Source: Turicibacter sp. TJ11 (lineage in GTDB: Bacteria; Bacillota_I; Bacilli_A; MOL361; Turicibacteraceae). From it: DNA of 64,000 nucleotides. The DNA is taken from NCBI RefSeq assembly GCF_021497505.1, contig NZ_CP069349.1, forward strand, positions 955,861 through 1,019,860. The letters are read 5' to 3'. A model generated the notes under the pieces. That model saw nothing but the letters and a program-made list of their open reading frames with translations, ran no database searches and was not told the DNA's origin. The position numbers and the translations under genes were made by a program. Below are positions 1 through 7,662 of the stretch, in pieces; positions within the stretch are counted from its first letter, which is position 1; each line of letters begins with the position of its first letter.

Positions 1-146
1 TAAGTGTCTAATTTTTAAATTAACTAAAAAAGAGAGCGGTAGCCTTAAAATTATAAAAGAAAAATTGTATTATCATGCCAATTAAGAATAATATTAGATC
101 TAAATATTCAGAATAATTATAAATATAAATTTTATAAGGAGAATAT

Positions 147-740
147 ATGAACATATTAGAATTAATGCAACAAAATATCAGATATAACGTAAATCATATG
201 GATATGCCAACAGAATTACAAAATAAAGCCAAAACTCTTTGTTGGGAGTACAACCAAACGAGACCTGATGCTTCATCAGAACGTAGCATAATATTGAAAG
301 AATTACTTGGAACTTATCATCCATTAGTATTTATTGAACCTTCGTTTAAATGTGATTATGGTTTTAACATCCATATGAAGGGCTTAACCATCATCAATTA
401 TAACTGCGTTATTTTAGATACTTCCCCCGTTCATATTGGGGAAAATGTTTTTATTGCACCAGGAGTATGTATTGCTTGTGCTGGGCATCCGATAATCTCT
501 GAACAACGTAAAGAAGGGATATTAACTTCTAAGCCAATTACGATAGGAGATAATGTATGGATTGGGGCAAATTCCACTATTTGTGATGGGGTAACTCTAG
601 GAGATGGATGTGTAATAGGTGCAGGTAGTGTCGTAACAAGAGATATTCCATCTAATACTATTGCAGTAGGAAATCCTTGTCGTGTGTTACGACCTATAAC
701 AGACAAGGATCAAGTGACATTAACAAAACTTGAAAAATAA
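147..740 (+). CDS. Sugar O-acetyltransferase (maltose/galactoside acetyltransferase type)
   Basis: Predicted to transfer an acetyl group from acetyl-CoA to a sugar hydroxyl in the cytoplasm. The 197-residue protein has the family's usual length, with an N-terminal helical cap and then a left-handed beta-helix of hexapeptide repeats from about residue 70 (VFIAPGV, ITIGDNVWIG, CVIGAGSVV, AVGNPCRV). The catalytic-type histidine lies in CAGHPI near residue 115. The start is set by AAGGAG at 136-141. It stands alone on the plus strand and ends at a strong hairpin terminator. Family membership is clear; the acceptor sugar cannot be told from sequence. Confidence 0.9.
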   Translation: MNILELMQQNIRYNVNHMDMPTELQNKAKTLCWEYNQTRPDASSERSIILKELLGTYHPLVFIEPSFKCDYGFNIHMKGLTIINYNCVILDTSPVHIGENVFIAPGVCIACAGHPIISEQRKEGILTSKPITIGDNVWIGANSTICDGVTLGDGCVIGAGSVVTRDIPSNTIAVGNPCRVLRPITDKDQVTLTKLEK

Positions 741-785
741 TAGACTTTAGAAAGTTTTAGTGAACCATTTGAATAGATTGCGAAG

Positions 786-815
786 CAGGATACTAGAATT
801 GGTATCCTGTTTTTA
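786..815 (+). terminator. Rho-independent terminator of the acetyltransferase gene
   Basis: An 8-bp stem (CAGGATAC / GTATCCTG) with an 8-base loop is followed by TTTTTATTT. It lies 46 bases after the acetyltransferase stop codon. Confidence 0.85.
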
Positions 816-1084
816 TTTAGTTGCTAGTTTACCTAATGAAATATCATTATCATTCTCACGCTTAATACTTTTTTTCACGTATTTTAAATTCATACTAATA
901 GCCTACATCTGATTTGAATTTACCAAATCCGTTTTCCTCTGCAATGATCAGACTTCTTTCCGCTTCACTGTTCCAATGACTTTAGAGTTAATGAAGCGAT
1001 GATTTGCCCAGTAACATAACTAATCACTGATACAATTAGAAAGTCTGATCATAAATTCAACTAGCTTTCCTATCATCAAAAAAT
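816..1084. other. Noncoding stretch with a 12-bp inverted repeat
   Basis: No open frame of note is seen between the terminator and the ISL3 left end. It holds a perfect 12-bp inverted repeat (ATGATCAGACTT at 944-955 and its complement at 1041-1052), which encloses a smaller inverted pair CGCTTCA / TGAAGCG. This may be a relic of an older mobile sequence. No function is assigned. Confidence 0.4.
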
Positions 1085-1099
1085 GGTTCTATAATATTT

Positions 1100-1128
1100 G
1101 GTGTTGCTGATGAAGCAACACCTTTTTT
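1100..1128 (+). terminator. Terminator-like hairpin in the left end of the ISL3 element
   Basis: GGTGTTGC pairs perfectly with GCAACACC around a 7-base loop, followed by six T residues. It points into the element and would stop transcription entering from the left before it reaches the transposase gene. One arm is part of the terminal inverted repeat. Confidence 0.6.
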
Positions 1129-1143
1129 CATGGCATAAAAAAA

Positions 1144-1215
1144 GAGACATCCCGTCTCCGTCCTGTTACAATGTTATCGGCTAAAACAATATTGAAAGGA
1201 TGGATTGGATGTCTC
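1144..1215 (+). promoter_or_regulatory. Possible start-codon-sequestering structure of the ISL3 transposase
   Basis: GAGACATCC at 1144-1152 is perfectly complementary to GGATGTCTC at 1207-1215, which contains the ATG at 1209. In a transcript begun upstream of 1144 this pairing would bury the start codon. A competing short hairpin, GAGAC (1144-1148) with GTCTC (1154-1158), would free it. The complementarity is seen directly; the role is inference. Confidence 0.4.
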
Positions 1216-2495
1216 ACTCATATTTTACTAGAAAACTCTTAAATATTAAAGACAAACAGATCACATTTGAGGAAGATTATTTGGAAGAAGTTAAAATTGA
1301 GGGTGTCACTCGCTTTGTTTTTAAAGGCATTTTATCTTATCAACCGACTCATTGTGAGCGGTGCGGAACTCTCTTTGATTCTAAATTTAAAAAGCATGGG
1401 TTCAAAACGTCTCGAATTGTCATTCCTAAAGTTTCACTCCATGATACTTATTTAGATTTAAAGAAACAACGTTACTACTGTGGGCATTGTCAGTCGACGT
1501 TCACTCTAAAAACATCGATTGTTGAAAAGAACTGCTTCATTTCTTACAACACCAAACATGCCATTGCGTTAGAAGCACAAAATAAAATCTCGGAGTCTGA
1601 TATCGCTTGTCGTCATCAAGTGTCTCATTCCACTGTCAATCGGATCATTCATAGCTTCTATGAATCTCAATCATTAAATTTTAATTCCCTTCCTGAAAAT
1701 CTTTGTTTTGATGAATTTAAATCGGTTAAATCTGCCCAGGGGCATATGTCCTTCATTTTTTGTGACGCTGATACGAAACAAATCATCGATATCATTGAAG
1801 ATCGTCGGCTAAGCTCCCTTCAAACGTATTTTAAACGCTATACCCAAGAAGCACGTTCTCGCGTTAAACATATTGTCATTGATATGTATGCCCCTTATAT
1901 CAGTTTAATTAAGGAGCTGTTTCCTCATGCCAAAATTGTGATTGATAAATTCCATCTTGTTCAACATCTCTCTCGTGCACTGAACAAAACTCGAATTCGA
2001 TTCATGAAAAAATTTAAAAAACACAGTCGTAAATTCAAACGTTACTGGCGCTTATTCTTAAAGTCCCACACGTTAATTAATACCACCACTTATCGCTCCG
2101 TTTACTGTTTCAAACAACCGATGCGAGAAATTGATATCCTAAACTTTTTACTTGATTTATCTCCTGAGTTAAAAGCCACCTACAATCTCTATCAAGACTT
2201 ACTTTTCACCCTCCAAACCAAAAACTTAGAGCGATTCAATCACTTACTTCAAGCCAAACACCCTCTGATTTCTCCTGAATTCCAAACTGCTTTTCAAACG
2301 TTTAAAACGTATCAATCCTATATCCAAAACACACTGACCACTTCGTACACCAATGGTCCCATTGAAGGCATTAACAATAAAATTAAAGTCATTAAACGAA
2401 TCGCTTTTGGCTATCGTAGTTTCTACCATTTTAAATCAAGAATTCTTATCACTCAAAACCTAACTAAACCCAAAGTAAAAATCCTAGCAGCTTAG
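1209..2495 (+). CDS. ISL3-family transposase
   Basis: DDE transposase that would cut and move the surrounding element. The 428-residue protein has an N-terminal zinc-finger region with two Cys pairs (CERCG, CGHCQ), a helix-turn-helix around SDIACRHQVSHSTVNRI, and the DDE_Tnp_ISL3 catalytic domain: CFDEFKS, IVIDMYAPY, DKFHLVQHL, and C-terminal NGPIEGINNKIKVIKR with the expected Glu. The ATG at 1209 is preferred because AAAGGA (1195-1200) lies 8 bases before it, whereas the in-frame ATG at 1200 overlaps that site. The frame is intact, so the element could be active. Confidence 0.92.
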   Translation: MSHSYFTRKLLNIKDKQITFEEDYLEEVKIEGVTRFVFKGILSYQPTHCERCGTLFDSKFKKHGFKTSRIVIPKVSLHDTYLDLKKQRYYCGHCQSTFTLKTSIVEKNCFISYNTKHAIALEAQNKISESDIACRHQVSHSTVNRIIHSFYESQSLNFNSLPENLCFDEFKSVKSAQGHMSFIFCDADTKQIIDIIEDRRLSSLQTYFKRYTQEARSRVKHIVIDMYAPYISLIKELFPHAKIVIDKFHLVQHLSRALNKTRIRFMKKFKKHSRKFKRYWRLFLKSHTLINTTTYRSVYCFKQPMREIDILNFLLDLSPELKATYNLYQDLLFTLQTKNLERFNHLLQAKHPLISPEFQTAFQTFKTYQSYIQNTLTTSYTNGPIEGINNKIKVIKRIAFGYRSFYHFKSRILITQNLTKPKVKILAA

Positions 2496-2611
2496 CCACT
2501 AGGATTTGGATTTAAGTCACTCATTGTAATAGGTTAAAAATTCATCAGCAACACTATTTGACAAAGAGCCCAAAATTGGATGGCAAACGGATGGTAAATG
2601 CTTAAATTCAA

Positions 2612-2648
2612 CAAAAAAGCACTTCAGTAGCTTTCACTACCAAAGTGC
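2612..2648 (-). terminator. Terminator of efp
   Basis: On the minus strand GCACTT...AAGTGC, with an inner GTAG/CTAC pairing, is followed by TTTTTT. It lies about 75 bases after the efp stop codon. Confidence 0.75.
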
Positions 2649-2723
2649 CTTCAATGTTGTAGTTTCAATAGTTTTAGTCCCTTATCACCGTTACCAGTTC
2701 GTGTGACAGAGAGCTAAACTTAA

Positions 2724-3281
2724 TTATCCGCGAGATACGTAACGTCCATCATTTGTGTTGATGATTAATTTATCTCCAACTTCAACGAATAATGGAACTT
2801 GTAAAGAGTATCCAGTTGATACTGTTGCACTCTTAGTTGCATTTGATGCTGTGTTTCCTTTAACTCCTGGTTCACATTCAACAACTTCTAATGTTACTTT
2901 TTCAGGAACTTCAACTCCTAAAATTTCGCTGTTGAATGTGTTGATTTTAACTTCCATACCTTCTACTAAGAAGTTTTTCTCATATTCTAATTGAGCAACT
3001 GGAATTTCTAATTGTTCGTATGTTTCATTGTTCATGAATACATATTCTTCACCCATTGAGTATAAGAATTGCATTGTTGATTTTTCGATGTGAGCACGTT
3101 TAACTTTTTCACCTGCGTTGAATGTGTTATCGATGACAGCACCTGTACGTAAGTTACGTAATTTAGAACGTACAAAGGCTTGTCCTTTACCTGGTTTTAC
3201 GTGTTGGAATTCGATTACTTGGAATAAGTTCCCATCATAGTCGATCGTCATTCCTGTTTTAAAATCATTTGTAGAAATCAT
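2724..3281 (-). CDS. efp: Elongation factor P
   Basis: Enters the ribosome next to the P-site tRNA and relieves stalling at proline runs. The 185-residue protein shows the three EF-P beta-barrel domains in order: a KOW-like N-terminus, a central OB domain, and a C-terminal OB domain ending [17 protein letters not shown]. The loop VKPGKGQAF places Lys32 at the tip, the residue that carries the post-translational modification in Bacillus-type EF-P. AGGAGG precedes the ATG by 7 bases. It is a single-gene unit with its own promoter and terminator. Confidence 0.97.
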   Translation of the reverse strand: MISTNDFKTGMTIDYDGNLFQVIEFQHVKPGKGQAFVRSKLRNLRTGAVIDNTFNAGEKVKRAHIEKSTMQFLYSMGEEYVFMNNETYEQLEIPVAQLEYEKNFLVEGMEVKINTFNSEILGVEVPEKVTLEVVECEPGVKGNTASNATKSATVSTGYSLQVPLFVEVGDKLIINTNDGRYVSRG

Positions 3282-3345
3282 AAAAATCCTCCTTGAACAC
3301 TATACAAACTACTCATTAATAGTATGATAATCATTTCCGTATTTA

Positions 3346-3374
3346 ATTATAACGATTAATAATAAAATTGTCCA
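3346..3374 (-). promoter_or_regulatory. Sigma-A promoter of efp
   Basis: On the minus strand TGGACA, 17 bases, TATAAT. The transcript would start about 60 bases before the efp ATG. Confidence 0.7.
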
Positions 3375-3547
3375 TGCTAAGCCGCCTTTTTTCCACGATA
3401 ACCTCCGTTTTTTTAGCCAAATCCACTATATTTAAAGAAGCTTTAACATTTGTTTTAATTTCTCTCATGCTCTAACGATAAAAGTGCTTTATTTTTAACT
3501 AAAAATTCTGTAAAATATAATATAGTAAGAAGAAGGAGGTTCTAACA

Positions 3548-3940
3548 ATGAATTGGAGTTTATTTATCATCGCCATCATTATTGGGATTATTTTAGGGCT
3601 ATTTATTATGATGCGTCGCGAATCAAAAAAAGCTGTTGTAAATTTATCTGAAAAAGAATTTATTGAAAATATGCGCAAAGGACAATTAGTAGACCTCCGC
3701 AAAAAAGAAGAATTTGAAGAAGGACATATTAATGGTGCGCGTAACATTCCATTTGTGATGTTAACTCGTAATCCAGGACGATTACGTAAAGACTTACCTA
3801 TTTACTTATATTGTGAAAAAGGAAAAGTTAGTAAACGTGCGGCTTTAGTTCTTTATGGAAAAGGATACGAACAAATTTATCAACTTGATGGTGGGTTAGT
3901 TAACTGGAACGGTCCATTAAAAAAAACAGTTAAGAAATAG
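3548..3940 (+). CDS. Membrane-anchored rhodanese-domain protein
   Basis: Likely handles sulfane sulfur or protects thiols at the inner face of the membrane. The 130-residue protein starts with one transmembrane helix (residues about 3-22, IIAIIIGIILGLFIMM) followed by a single rhodanese domain. The active-site loop is CEKGKVS, with the catalytic Cys near residue 98, and LDGGLVNW closes the fold. GGAGG sits 10 bases before the ATG. It is monocistronic and divergent from efp. It resembles the YqhL/YibN-like proteins of Bacilli; the sulfur donor and acceptor are unknown. Confidence 0.88.
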   Translation: MNWSLFIIAIIIGIILGLFIMMRRESKKAVVNLSEKEFIENMRKGQLVDLRKKEEFEEGHINGARNIPFVMLTRNPGRLRKDLPIYLYCEKGKVSKRAALVLYGKGYEQIYQLDGGLVNWNGPLKKTVKK

Positions 3941-3942
3941 AT

Positions 3943-3982
3943 AAAAAGATTATTAAATCTAATAGATTTAATAATCTTTTTA
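3943..3982. terminator. Bidirectional-looking terminator after the rhodanese gene
   Basis: A long stem AAAGATTATTAAATCTA / TAGATTTAATAATCTTT with A and T runs on either side. It ends the rhodanese transcript and could also act on the minus strand. Confidence 0.85.
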
Positions 3983-4007
3983 TTTTTATGATTAAGTTGC
4001 ACAAAAT

Positions 4008-4034
4008 AAAAAAAACACACATAAATGTGTGTTT
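4008..4034 (-). terminator. Terminator of rpsU-yqeY
   Basis: On the minus strand AACACACAT and ATGTGTGTT pair around a short loop and are followed by a T run. The stem begins right at the yqeY stop codon. Confidence 0.8.
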
Positions 4035-4486
4035 TATTGTTGGTTTAAGTAAGCTTTTACTAATGTACTCACTAGAGCACCATCTGCACGTCCTTTTGTT
4101 TTAGGAACAATAGCACCCATCAACTTACCCATATGAGATGGATTTACTGCGTTAATCATTTTAGCTGTTTCAGATATAAGTTGTTTAATCTCTTCCTCAG
4201 TAAGCTGTGCTGGTAAATAAGCATTTAAGTACACTAATTCTTGCTCGATTTTTTCTGCTAAATCTTCACGATCAGCATCTCTAAATTCTTTTAAAGAATC
4301 TCGACGTTGTTTAACTTCACGTGACAGAACAGTTAATTCCTGCTCCTCATTTAACTCTGCTACACCTAAATGAATAGATTCATTTTGTAATGATGCTTTT
4401 AACATACGAATGACAGATAAGCGTTCTTTTTCTTTCGCTTTCATTGCCTCTTTCATATCAGCATTTAATTGATCGAGTAATGCCAC
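4034..4486 (-). CDS. yqeY: GatB/YqeY domain protein
   Basis: The 150-residue all-helical protein is related to the tail domain of GatB, the amidotransferase subunit that binds tRNA. Its own role is not settled; a tRNA-linked function is usually suggested. Family marks seen are the N-terminal DMKEAMKAKEKERLSVIRMLKAS and the C-terminal GKLMGAIVPKTKGRADGALVS. The GTG at 4486 is chosen because AGGTGA lies 5 bases upstream; the in-frame GTG at 4495 overlaps that site. It follows rpsU by 19 bases in the same transcript, as in B. subtilis. Confidence 0.93.
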   Translation of the reverse strand: MALLDQLNADMKEAMKAKEKERLSVIRMLKASLQNESIHLGVAELNEEQELTVLSREVKQRRDSLKEFRDADREDLAEKIEQELVYLNAYLPAQLTEEEIKQLISETAKMINAVNPSHMGKLMGAIVPKTKGRADGALVSTLVKAYLNQQ

Positions 4487-4505
4487 TGAAATCACCTATT
4501 TAAAA

Positions 4506-4694
4506 TTAGTATTTGTTACGTTTATTAGCTGTTTTACGAGCTGCTTCAGATTTTTGTTTACGTTTGATACTCGGTTTAACGTAATATTCACGTTTACGAG
4601 CTTCAGTAAGGGTACCTACTTTAGATACTTCTCTCTTAAAACGACGTAATGCATCATCTAATGATTCGTTTTTTCGAACTACAGTTTTAGCCAC
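4506..4694 (-). CDS. rpsU: Small ribosomal subunit protein bS21
   Basis: A 30S subunit protein that helps base-pair the anti-Shine-Dalgarno region with mRNA. The 62-residue sequence ([18 protein letters not shown] near the start, a basic C-terminus ending ANKRNKY) is typical. It starts at a GTG 7 bases after GGAGG. The frame is open further upstream, but the promoter at 4734-4762 lies inside that extension, so the longer protein is not real. It is co-transcribed with yqeY. Confidence 0.96.
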   Translation of the reverse strand: MAKTVVRKNESLDDALRRFKREVSKVGTLTEARKREYYVKPSIKRKQKSEAARKTANKRNKY

Positions 4695-4733
4695 CACTAA
4701 CCCTCCTTCCGCTTCGCTACGATTAACAGTAAT

Positions 4734-4762
4734 ATTATACAACAAATCTAGCGTGATGTAAA
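4734..4762 (-). promoter_or_regulatory. Sigma-A promoter of rpsU-yqeY
   Basis: On the minus strand TTTACA, 17 bases, TATAAT. Only about 35 bases separate the expected start site from the rpsU GTG. Confidence 0.8.
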
Positions 4763-4794
4763 TAAAACAAAATAAATTCATTAAAATGATTTTA

Positions 4795-4803
4795 TGTTAT
4801 AAT
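4795..4803 (+). promoter_or_regulatory. Extended -10 promoter of the FemABX gene
   Basis: TGTTATAAT is a TGn-extended -10 element with no good -35. It lies about 50 bases before the FemABX start codon. Confidence 0.5.
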
Positions 4804-4854
4804 AATAACCGATAATAATAATTGTGCTAAACATTAACTTAAAGGTGGAGTTTT

Positions 4855-6168
4855 ATGAAATTTGTGACGAATTTATCGGCAGAACGTTTTAATGAATTTG
4901 CTGCCAATCATAAAAAAAATCATTTTTTACAAAGTTACGAATGGGGTGTATTCAAATCTAAATCCCCTGATTGGTCATTCGATGCTGTTGGATTAGAAGA
5001 TCAAGATGGAAACTTAGTCGCTGGTGCGCTTGTCCTTATTCGTTTTCTTCCTATTATTAAACGCCCATTTCTTTATATTCCTCGTGGTTATATTATTGAT
5101 TTTGAAGATAAAAAGCTACTTGAAACTTTTACAAAAGCGATGCATCAATATGCTAAATCTAAAAAAGTAATCTTTATTAAATTAGACCCAGACATTAAAT
5201 ACGTGGACCGTAACGTGGATGGTGAAAAAATTGAGGGGGCTTTAGAAAATAACGAATTAATTCAAACGCTGAATGAGTTAGGCTATCGCCACTTAGGATT
5301 CACCCAAGACTTTGATTCTAGTATTCAACCACGTTATACGTTCCGTTTAGACTTAACGCCTTCAGAAAAAGAATTATTACAAGGTTGTCAATCAAAAACA
5401 CGCTATAATATTAAGGTTGCTCAGAAAAAAGGAATTGAAATCATTGAAGGAACGAAAGAAGACTTAAAAACCTTTGAAGCGATTATGCGTGTCACAGGTG
5501 AACGTGATGGGTTCTTAACACGTCCTCTTTCATACTTTGAAGATATGTACGACACATTATCCCCAAGTGGAATGTGTAAACTCTATCTAGCCAAATTAAA
5601 TACTAAACAAGCGTTAACCAATATTGAGCAAGAACTCACACAAACTCAATCCTCAATCGAAAATTTACAAACTCAACTTCAAAACCAAGAATTAAACGAG
5701 AAAAAACGTCAAAAACTTCAAAATAAACTCGATCCTGAAATGAATAAGCTGAATAATCTAACTTCACAAAAGGCTGAACTTGAAACATTATATCAAAAAC
5801 ACCCAGATGGTATTACGATGTCAGGAATTATCGCGACCTATTTTGGAAATAAATCTTGGTATTTATACGGAGCGAGTGACAATGTCTATCGTGAATTTAT
5901 GCCAAACTATTATATTCAATGGCAAGCCTTCACTGAAGCTAAAGCAGCAGGTTATGAAATTTATGACTTCTTTGGAATCAGTGGAAAAACGGATGAATCA
6001 GATCCTCTTTACGGATTATATCGCTTTAAAAAAGGATTCGGTGGAGAGTTTACTGAATTTATTGGAGAATTTGATTATGTCATTGATCCAGTTGGTTATT
6101 TTGCATGGACGAAACTACTTCCTCAATTTAAAAAGTTTAAGAAAAAATTACGCCAAAAAAGAAAATAA
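4855..6168 (+). CDS. FemABX-type peptidoglycan bridge aminoacyltransferase
   Basis: Uses an aminoacyl-tRNA to add an amino acid to the side chain of the third stem-peptide residue on lipid II, at the inner membrane face. The 437-residue protein has two GNAT-like halves: the first holds HFLQSYEWGVFKSK and YIPRGYIIDF, the second GIIATYFGNKSWYLYGAS and YDFFGISG. Between them (about residues 250-312) is a Gln/Leu-rich helical-hairpin coiled coil, as in FemA and MurM. GGTGG precedes the ATG. It converges on the first murE. The amino acid added cannot be read from sequence. Confidence 0.92.
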   Translation: MKFVTNLSAERFNEFAANHKKNHFLQSYEWGVFKSKSPDWSFDAVGLEDQDGNLVAGALVLIRFLPIIKRPFLYIPRGYIIDFEDKKLLETFTKAMHQYAKSKKVIFIKLDPDIKYVDRNVDGEKIEGALENNELIQTLNELGYRHLGFTQDFDSSIQPRYTFRLDLTPSEKELLQGCQSKTRYNIKVAQKKGIEIIEGTKEDLKTFEAIMRVTGERDGFLTRPLSYFEDMYDTLSPSGMCKLYLAKLNTKQALTNIEQELTQTQSSIENLQTQLQNQELNEKKRQKLQNKLDPEMNKLNNLTSQKAELETLYQKHPDGITMSGIIATYFGNKSWYLYGASDNVYREFMPNYYIQWQAFTEAKAAGYEIYDFFGISGKTDESDPLYGLYRFKKGFGGEFTEFIGEFDYVIDPVGYFAWTKLLPQFKKFKKKLRQKRK

Positions 6169-6200
6169 AAAGTGTTCCTCGATTGAGGAACACTTTTTTT
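6166..6200. terminator. Shared terminator of femABX and murE1
   Basis: AAAAAGTGTTCCTC, loop GATT, GAGGAACACTTTTTTT. The 13-bp stem with A and T runs serves both converging genes. Confidence 0.9.
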
Positions 6201-7641
6201 ATCCAATTTGAAGTTTTTTACGTAAAATTTCTTTTGCTACCTCACGATCATCTAATTCAATATTTCCACTTTTCCAATATTGAACTTTTTCATGACCACG
6301 ACCCGCAATTAAAACAATATCATTTTTTTGTGCTTTATTAATCGCAGCTTCAATGGCTTTAATACGATCGACGATCACTTCATAATGACTTTCTGACATG
6401 CCTTGTGTCATCTCATTTAAGATATCTTCAGGATCTTCAGAATGTGGATCATCCGTTGTGAAAATAACATCATCTGCATAATCAACTGATAATTTTGCAA
6501 TCACTGGACGCTTCGTACGATCACGATCGCCTGGACATCCAATCACAACTTTAACAGAATTTTGTTTAATATCGTTCACAAACTCTAACACTTTCTCTAC
6601 TCCATCTGGGGTATGAGCATAGTCTACAATAACCGTGAAATCCTGTCCTTCGTTAATAATTTCCATACGACCATCAACTGGTGATAATTTAGCCATTAAA
6701 TCAACGATTTGTTCCATTGGCATTCCCGCTGCATAAGCCGAAGCCATTGCTCCTAATGCATTGTGAACGTTAAACGTTCCAAGTAATGGCGTTTTTACTT
6801 CGTACTCTCCGACCGGTGATTTTAACGTAAACGTTGTTCCTGATGTTGTCATTGTCACGTCCATCGCTTTAAAATCAGCCTCTGCTTCAATGGCATAGGT
6901 ATAAACGGGTGAATGGTTTGCCTTCACTCGTTCAACTAATCGCACGCCATACTCATCGTCTACATTGACAATCGCATAGCCATCTGATGTCAGCATCGTA
7001 AATAATTTATATTTTGCTTCAAAATATTCATCCATCGTTGGATGGAAATCTAAATGCTCTGGTGTTAAGTTGGTAAATAAAGCGACTTTAAAACGACAAT
7101 AGTCCACGCGATGTAATTCAAGTGCATGCGATGACACCTCAATAGCGACGTTCTTAACACCCGCTTCTACCATATTATGAAACGTTTGTTGTAAACTTAA
7201 CGGTTCAGGTGTTGTATTTTTAGGTTCGATGAACACGTCGTTATAACGAATTCCATTCGTTCCAATGTACCCAACATGTCCTTCAAACCCGCCTAGTAAA
7301 TGTTCAAGAATATAAGCTGTTGTTGTTTTTCCATTCGTTCCTGTTAACCCAAATAACTGCAGTTGTTCAGTTGGTTTATTAAAGATTAAATGTGCTAAGC
7401 GTGGTAACTCAACTTTAGTATCTTCCACAATAATTTGTGGAATTTCAATTCCTTCGATCAGGTGCTCACAAACAATAGCTACCGCACCGGCTTCTTGTGC
7501 TTGCTTGGCAAAGGCATGACCATCAACCGTGTACCCTTTAATACAAACAAATAAATCTCCAGGTTGAACGCGACGGTTGTCTGTCGCGATTCCTGTGACT
7601 TCTAAATCAAACTCTACATCAAATAACAATTTAATATTCAT
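6199..7641 (-). CDS. murE1: UDP-MurNAc-tripeptide synthetase, MurE paralogue 1
   Basis: Mur ligase that would add the third amino acid to UDP-MurNAc-L-Ala-D-Glu using ATP. The 480-residue protein carries the P-loop GTNGKTTT near residue 105, the NTTPEP and HLDFH substrate motifs, and the carbamylated-lysine site in EAKYKLF. The specificity loop reads TTDDPHSEDP rather than the DNPR seen in meso-diaminopimelate enzymes and in the second MurE here (47701-49152). The ATG at 7641 is chosen because AGAGG lies 7 bases upstream. It follows mtaB by 21 bases. Mur ligase identity is firm; the amino acid is uncertain. Confidence 0.9.
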   Translation of the reverse strand: MNIKLLFDVEFDLEVTGIATDNRRVQPGDLFVCIKGYTVDGHAFAKQAQEAGAVAIVCEHLIEGIEIPQIIVEDTKVELPRLAHLIFNKPTEQLQLFGLTGTNGKTTTAYILEHLLGGFEGHVGYIGTNGIRYNDVFIEPKNTTPEPLSLQQTFHNMVEAGVKNVAIEVSSHALELHRVDYCRFKVALFTNLTPEHLDFHPTMDEYFEAKYKLFTMLTSDGYAIVNVDDEYGVRLVERVKANHSPVYTYAIEAEADFKAMDVTMTTSGTTFTLKSPVGEYEVKTPLLGTFNVHNALGAMASAYAAGMPMEQIVDLMAKLSPVDGRMEIINEGQDFTVIVDYAHTPDGVEKVLEFVNDIKQNSVKVVIGCPGDRDRTKRPVIAKLSVDYADDVIFTTDDPHSEDPEDILNEMTQGMSESHYEVIVDRIKAIEAAINKAQKNDIVLIAGRGHEKVQYWKSGNIELDDREVAKEILRKKLQIG

Positions 7642-7662
7642 GCCATCGCCTCTCATCTACCA

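Larger units (their letters stand above)
1085..2570 (+). mobile_element. ISL3-family insertion sequence, apparently complete
   Basis: A single transposase gene is bounded by imperfect terminal inverted repeats of about 30 bp at 1085-1114 and 2541-2570. They match at 22 of 30 positions, and the inner half (GTGTTGCTGATGAA) is identical. The right end reads inward as GGCTCTTTGTCAAAT, typical of ISL3-type ends. The flanking 8-mers (1077-1084 and 2571-2578) share only CAAAA, so no clean target duplication is seen. The left end also forms a terminator-like hairpin. Confidence 0.85.

Noticed and set aside
1077-2578. An 8-bp target duplication around the ISL3 element
   Set aside because: The flanking 8-mers share only their first five bases in an A-rich context, so a true duplication cannot be claimed.
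3343-3396. A 17-codon frame with a GTG start and GGAGG upstream of efp
   Set aside because: It overlaps the efp promoter on the same strand and would need a separate upstream promoter that is not seen. Too short to support as a gene.
4506-4781. A longer rpsU product with 29 extra N-terminal residues
   Set aside because: The rpsU promoter lies inside the extension and bS21 proteins begin at the residue after the GTG at 4694.
5780-6211. A 143-codon frame overlapping the end of the FemABX gene
   Set aside because: Out of frame with a conserved enzyme, crosses its terminator and has no convincing RBS.
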